Assembly: GCA_020627645.1 (NCBI GenBank)
Contig: JAHDGN010000126.1
Span: 1-8,308 of the forward strand
Direction: 5' to 3'
Length of the DNA stretch: 8,308 nucleotides
Source: Akkermansiaceae bacterium
GTDB lineage: Bacteria > Verrucomicrobiota > Verrucomicrobiia > Verrucomicrobiales > Akkermansiaceae
The position numbers and the translations under genes are program-made. Positions 5,896-8,308 of this stretch are shown here, piece after piece. The notes beneath the pieces were generated by a model. That model did not search any database. It worked only from the letters and a program-made list of their open reading frames with translations, and was not told where the DNA came from. Position 1 is the stretch's first letter. Each line of letters opens with the position of its first letter.

Positions 5896-7206
5896 TCAGT
5901 CTTCAACAATCGCGAACTTTAGTTCAGCGCTGGAGACTGTTGTTCCGTTTACCGAGCATGTTGCGGAAGCGGTTCCGATGCCTCGTCGGAAGGAGGTGAT
6001 TTCGGCATCAATGAATAGGGTGTCTCCGGGGACGACTGGCTTGCGGAACTTGACCTTGTCGGCACTGAGGAAGTAACCGATTTTTCCTTGGTTGTCAGGC
6101 ATGCGCATGATGAGGACAGAGGCTGCTTGGGCCATGGCCTCAAGTTGAAGGACTCCGGGCATTACTGGATGTCCAGGGAAGTGTCCTTGGAAGAACTCCT
6201 CGTTCATGGTGAGGTTTTTGATCGCCGTGCATTTCATCTCTGACGAGAAGCCGGTGACACGGTCAATCAGGAGGAAGGGGTAGCGATGGGGAAGAATTTT
6301 GAGGATGTCTTTGATATCGAGGACTGCTTCAGCTTCTGGGAGTTTGAAGGGGGGCACCATGGCGCGCATGTCGGCGTATTCCTTTTGAATCAGCTGAGCC
6401 ATTTGAGTGTTGGGGCCGTGTCCGGGTTTCACTGCAATGACATGGCCATTAAATTTTTTGCCGGACAGCATGAGGTCGCCGATGACGTCGAGGGCCTTGT
6501 GGCGGGCGAATTCGTTGTCAAACCGCATAGGCTCTTTGGACATGATTTCGTCGCCGCGGACGACGACCGCGTTTTCGAGAGATCCTCCTTTGATCAATCC
6601 CTTGTCTAAGAGGGGTTTGATGTCTTCGTAGAAGGTGAATGTGCGGGCTGGGGCGATTTCCTGTTCGTAGGTTTCGGGGTTTACGACGGAGGAGAAGTAC
6701 TGAACAAAACGTCCATCTTTTCCGACGTTTGTCACGGAGACACGGAATTGTTTGTCTGGGACAATGGTAATCAGTGAACCGTCGCCGGTTTCGAGGTGGA
6801 TGGGTTCGCGAACTTCCCAAATTTTCCGAGGTGTCGTTTGTTCGACAATACCGGCTTTTTTGATGAGTTCCACAAACGGTTTGGCTGAGCCATCTCCGAT
6901 AGGGGGCTCGTTGGAGTCCATCTCAATCAGTGCGTTGTCGACGCCCATTCCGACGAGTGCCGAAATCACATGTTCAACGGTATGTACGCGAACAGATCCT
7001 TCGGCCAGAGTTGTCGCGCGTTCGACTGTTTGCACTTTAGACGCATCTGCGTCGATGAACGGTTTGTCGGGGAGATCGACCCTCCGAAAGCGGAATCCGT
7101 GGCCTTCGGGCGCAGGGCAGATGGTCAGCGTTACTTTTTCGCCAGTGTGTAGGGAGGTGCCTTCCAGAGTGGCCTGGGATGCTAGAGTTTGCTCCATCGC
7201 GGACAT
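5896..7206 (-). CDS. lpxC/fabZ: Bifunctional UDP-3-O-acyl-GlcNAc deacetylase / 3-hydroxyacyl-ACP dehydratase
   Basis: Fusion of two lipid enzymes, 436 residues. Residues 1-290 are LpxC, the zinc deacetylase that commits UDP-3-O-acyl-GlcNAc to lipid A: 'HTVEH' (75-79, zinc His79, catalytic-site Glu78), 'PIGDGSAKPF' (102-111), 'RHKALDVIGDL' (235-245, zinc His236 and Asp240, Lys237), and 'KPGHGPNTQM' (260-269, His263). Residues 297-436 are FabZ, a hot-dog-fold dehydratase of fatty acid synthesis: 'ILPHRYPFLLIDRV' (304-317), 'GHFPGHPVMPGVLQLEAMAQ' (341-360, catalytic His342 and Glu356), 'FLSADKVKFRKPVVPGD' (379-395). All key residues of both halves are present. Such fusions are known in Bacteroidetes and PVC bacteria and may channel the shared (3R)-hydroxyacyl-ACP pool between lipid A and membrane lipid synthesis. 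I used the ATG at 7206; ATG 7197 (Met4) is possible, and neither has a clear Shine-Dalgarno. It is the first gene of the operon and diverges from the NIF3-family gene. Confidence 0.95.
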   Translation of the reverse strand: MSAMEQTLASQATLEGTSLHTGEKVTLTICPAPEGHGFRFRRVDLPDKPFIDADASKVQTVERATTLAEGSVRVHTVEHVISALVGMGVDNALIEMDSNEPPIGDGSAKPFVELIKKAGIVEQTTPRKIWEVREPIHLETGDGSLITIVPDKQFRVSVTNVGKDGRFVQYFSSVVNPETYEQEIAPARTFTFYEDIKPLLDKGLIKGGSLENAVVVRGDEIMSKEPMRFDNEFARHKALDVIGDLMLSGKKFNGHVIAVKPGHGPNTQMAQLIQKEYADMRAMVPPFKLPEAEAVLDIKDILKILPHRYPFLLIDRVTGFSSEMKCTAIKNLTMNEEFFQGHFPGHPVMPGVLQLEAMAQAASVLIMRMPDNQGKIGYFLSADKVKFRKPVVPGDTLFIDAEITSFRRGIGTASATCSVNGTTVSSAELKFAIVED

Positions 7207-7246
7207 GGCCGCGGGTTTTAGGGGAGGTGGATCATTTGGAAAGATA

Positions 7247-7275
7247 ATTTTACTTTCTTTGCATCAAGGGGTGAA
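7247..7275 (-). promoter_or_regulatory. Candidate sigma-70-type promoter for the lpxC-fabZ operon
   Basis: On the minus strand a TTCACC -35 (7270-7275, 4 of 6 consensus matches) is separated by 17 bases from a TAAAAT -10 (7247-7252, 5 of 6 matches). A start near 7240 would give a leader of about 34 bases before the ATG at 7206. The spacing is ideal, but the call rests on consensus matching alone. Confidence 0.45.
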
Positions 7276-7315
7276 TGAGATTGCAAATTCGTGAGTGGAG
7301 TAGTTTTTCCTATTC

Positions 7316-8071
7316 ATGGCTGAACTGAGAGAGATTGTTGAATTTGCGGATGCCTTGCTTTCGACAAAGGAAATTCCGGACTATCCCGGGGCTCACAATG
7401 GATTGCAGGTCGAAAATCCGGGTGTGGTGACGAAAGTGGCATGTGCTGTTGATGCGAGTGAGGCTGTGATTTGTGATGCGATTGCCAAGGGGGCGGATCT
7501 ATTAGTCGTTCATCACGGACTTTTTTGGCAGGGGGTTCGAATGCTCACAGGAGCCAATTATCGAAAATTCAAAATGGCGCTGGAATCGGGTTTAGCGATT
7601 TATAGCTCACATCTTCCGCTCGATGTTCATTCGGAAATTGGAAATAATGTTTTGTTGGCAGAAAGGTTGAATTTACGGGATCGTGAATTTTTTCATGACT
7701 GGAAAGGGGTGTTGATGGGGATTCGGGGTTGTTATGATGGGGATTTCGGTCAGTTGAGGGTGCGGTTGGGAGAGGTATTGGGTGGTCCGGTGGTGGCTTG
7801 CGGTGAGGACTCGGATGAAGCCGGGTTGGTGGGTGTCATCACTGGTGGGGCTGGAAGTGAGGTTGAAGCTATTGCTCGAGAGGGGGTTAGCACTTTTGTG
7901 ACAGGGGAGGGGCCTCATTGGAGTTTTCCCCTAGCAAATGAGCTTGGTCTCAAAGTTTTACATGGGGGGCACTATGCGACTGAGACTTTTGGGATTCGGG
8001 CATTGGCGAAGCGTATTGCTAACCAGTTTGAGGTTGAAAATCTCTTTCTGGATCATCCAACCGGGCTGTGA
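7316..8071 (+). CDS. NIF3/YbgI-family (DUF34) dinuclear metal-centre protein
   Basis: A 251-residue protein, close to the length of E. coli YbgI. The family forms toroidal hexamers with a two-metal site in each subunit; its cellular role is still unsettled, with hydrolase-type activities proposed. Metal ligands are in place: His66 and His67 in 'VVHHGLFWQG', Asp103 in 'SSHLPLDVH' (97-105), and His219 and Glu223 in 'GGHYATETFGI' (217-227). 'AHNGLQVENPG' (26-36) matches the usual N-terminal signature, where a 'NxGLQxG'-like segment is expected. The 'VITGGAG' (174-180) and 'FVTGEGPHW' (194-202) segments also fit. The ATG at 7316 is well placed for the signature, but only a distant GGAG (7297-7300) precedes it. 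The gene stands alone and divergent from lpxC-fabZ; no metabolic partner is adjacent. Confidence 0.9.
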   Translation: MAELREIVEFADALLSTKEIPDYPGAHNGLQVENPGVVTKVACAVDASEAVICDAIAKGADLLVVHHGLFWQGVRMLTGANYRKFKMALESGLAIYSSHLPLDVHSEIGNNVLLAERLNLRDREFFHDWKGVLMGIRGCYDGDFGQLRVRLGEVLGGPVVACGEDSDEAGLVGVITGGAGSEVEAIAREGVSTFVTGEGPHWSFPLANELGLKVLHGGHYATETFGIRALAKRIANQFEVENLFLDHPTGL

Positions 8072-8084
8072 AAAAGAGGTTTCA

Positions 8085-8115
8085 TTTAGAAAAATATTTT
8101 TTTAAGTTTTCTAAA
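8085..8115 (+). terminator. AT-rich inverted repeat after the NIF3-family gene
   Basis: A perfect 9-bp inverted repeat, TTTAGAAAA (8085-8093) and TTTTCTAAA (8107-8115), encloses a 13-base T-rich loop 13 bases after the stop codon. It may end transcription or stabilise the 3' end, but the stem has a single G-C pair and no T run follows the second arm, so it is not a classical intrinsic terminator. Confidence 0.3.
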
Positions 8116-8123
8116 ATAACCGA

Positions 8124-8152
8124 CCGAAATTCCCATGACTGGGGGAAATCGG
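8124..8152. other. Second, GC-containing hairpin upstream of the tRNA gene
   Basis: CCGA (8124-8127) pairs with TCGG (8149-8152), and TTCCC (8130-8134) with GGGAA (8143-8147), separated by a small internal loop of unpaired A residues and closed by an 8-base loop. No T run follows on either side. Function unknown; it may be part of the 3' processing signal of the NIF3-family transcript. Confidence 0.3.
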
Positions 8153-8195
8153 GGAAAAGACTTCAAATTTGGGGTGTTAGAATTGAAAAAAAACC

Positions 8196-8223
8196 TTGCG
8201 GAACCTTGATTTCATCCTTAAAT
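8196..8223 (+). promoter_or_regulatory. Candidate promoter of the tRNA-Gly gene
   Basis: TTGCGG (8196-8201) and TTAAAT (8218-8223) are spaced 16 bases apart, matching the -35 and -10 consensus at 3 and 4 of 6 positions. Transcription would begin about 8 bases before the mature tRNA. The match is modest. Confidence 0.35.
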
Positions 8224-8237
8224 CTTCCATCGGTGAC

Positions 8238-8308
8238 GCGGGTATAGCTTAATGGTAAAGCTCCAGCCTTCCAAGCTGATTATGAGGGTTCGATTCCCTC
8301 TACCCGCT
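8238..8308 (+). tRNA. tRNA-Gly, anticodon UCC
   Basis: A complete 71-base cloverleaf without CCA. The acceptor stem GCGGGTA (8238-8244) pairs perfectly with TACCCGC (8301-8307), with discriminator T at 8308. The D stem GCTT/AAGC closes around AATGGTA. The anticodon loop CTTCCAA puts TCC at 8270-8272, reading GGA and, through wobble, other GGN codons. The T arm is GAGGG-TTCGATT-CCCTC. The top pair of the anticodon stem is C27-A43, a mismatch. The window ends on the discriminator, so whether CCA is encoded cannot be seen. Confidence 0.95.

Noticed and set aside
6752..7294. 180-residue plus-strand open frame antisense to lpxC-fabZ
   Set aside because: It mirrors the conserved LpxC coding sequence and has no recognisable domain or ribosome binding site.
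8238..8308. tRNA-Gly as an integration site with an island beginning at the window edge
   Set aside because: No integrase, direct repeat of the tRNA 3' end or mobile gene is visible, and the sequence beyond 8308 is not available.

Overview
The window looks like chromosomal DNA of a Gram-negative PVC-group bacterium, most likely Verrucomicrobiota. Three things support this: a secreted protein built from autotransporter-associated beta-strand (PATR) units and bacterial Ig-like repeats around a sialate O-acetylesterase-type domain; a natural LpxC-FabZ fusion, which shows that lipid A is made and is known from Bacteroidetes and PVC bacteria; and a C-terminal Asp-rich, EF-hand-like stretch of the 'DxDxDGxxNLxE' kind common in verrucomicrobial secreted proteins. 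The phylum is inferred from gene style; no marker gene such as 16S rRNA is present.

Layout. Bases 1-2675 (+) hold the 3' part of a large modular exported esterase whose start lies outside the window. A 92-base convergent gap with a weak terminator-like hairpin follows. Bases 2768-7206 (-) form a tight three-gene operon read as lpxC-fabZ, then a glycoside hydrolase-glycosyltransferase fusion (GH-GT2), then queA. The gaps are 6 bases and a 1-base stop/start overlap. A 109-base divergent region holds a plausible promoter for the operon. It leads into a NIF3/YbgI-family metalloprotein (7316-8071, +). A 166-base gap with two hairpins and a possible promoter then precedes a tRNA-Gly(UCC) gene ending on the last base of the window.

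How the parts fit. LpxC-FabZ supplies the committed step of lipid A synthesis plus a fatty acid dehydratase. The co-transcribed GH-GT2 fusion is the least characterised gene here and may act on a cell-surface or storage glycan; its substrate cannot be read from sequence. QueA (queuosine tRNA modification) is housekeeping and probably rides in the operon without functional connection. The exported esterase is an independent glycan-deacetylation gene.

The most noteworthy items are the GH-GT2 fusion, with both halves apparently catalytically intact and no visible membrane anchor; the PATR-Ig-esterase architecture; and a strong excess of G over C and T over A on the + strand whichever way genes point, which skews the amino acid composition of the minus-strand proteins. 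No CRISPR array, insertion sequence, phage gene or defence system was seen.
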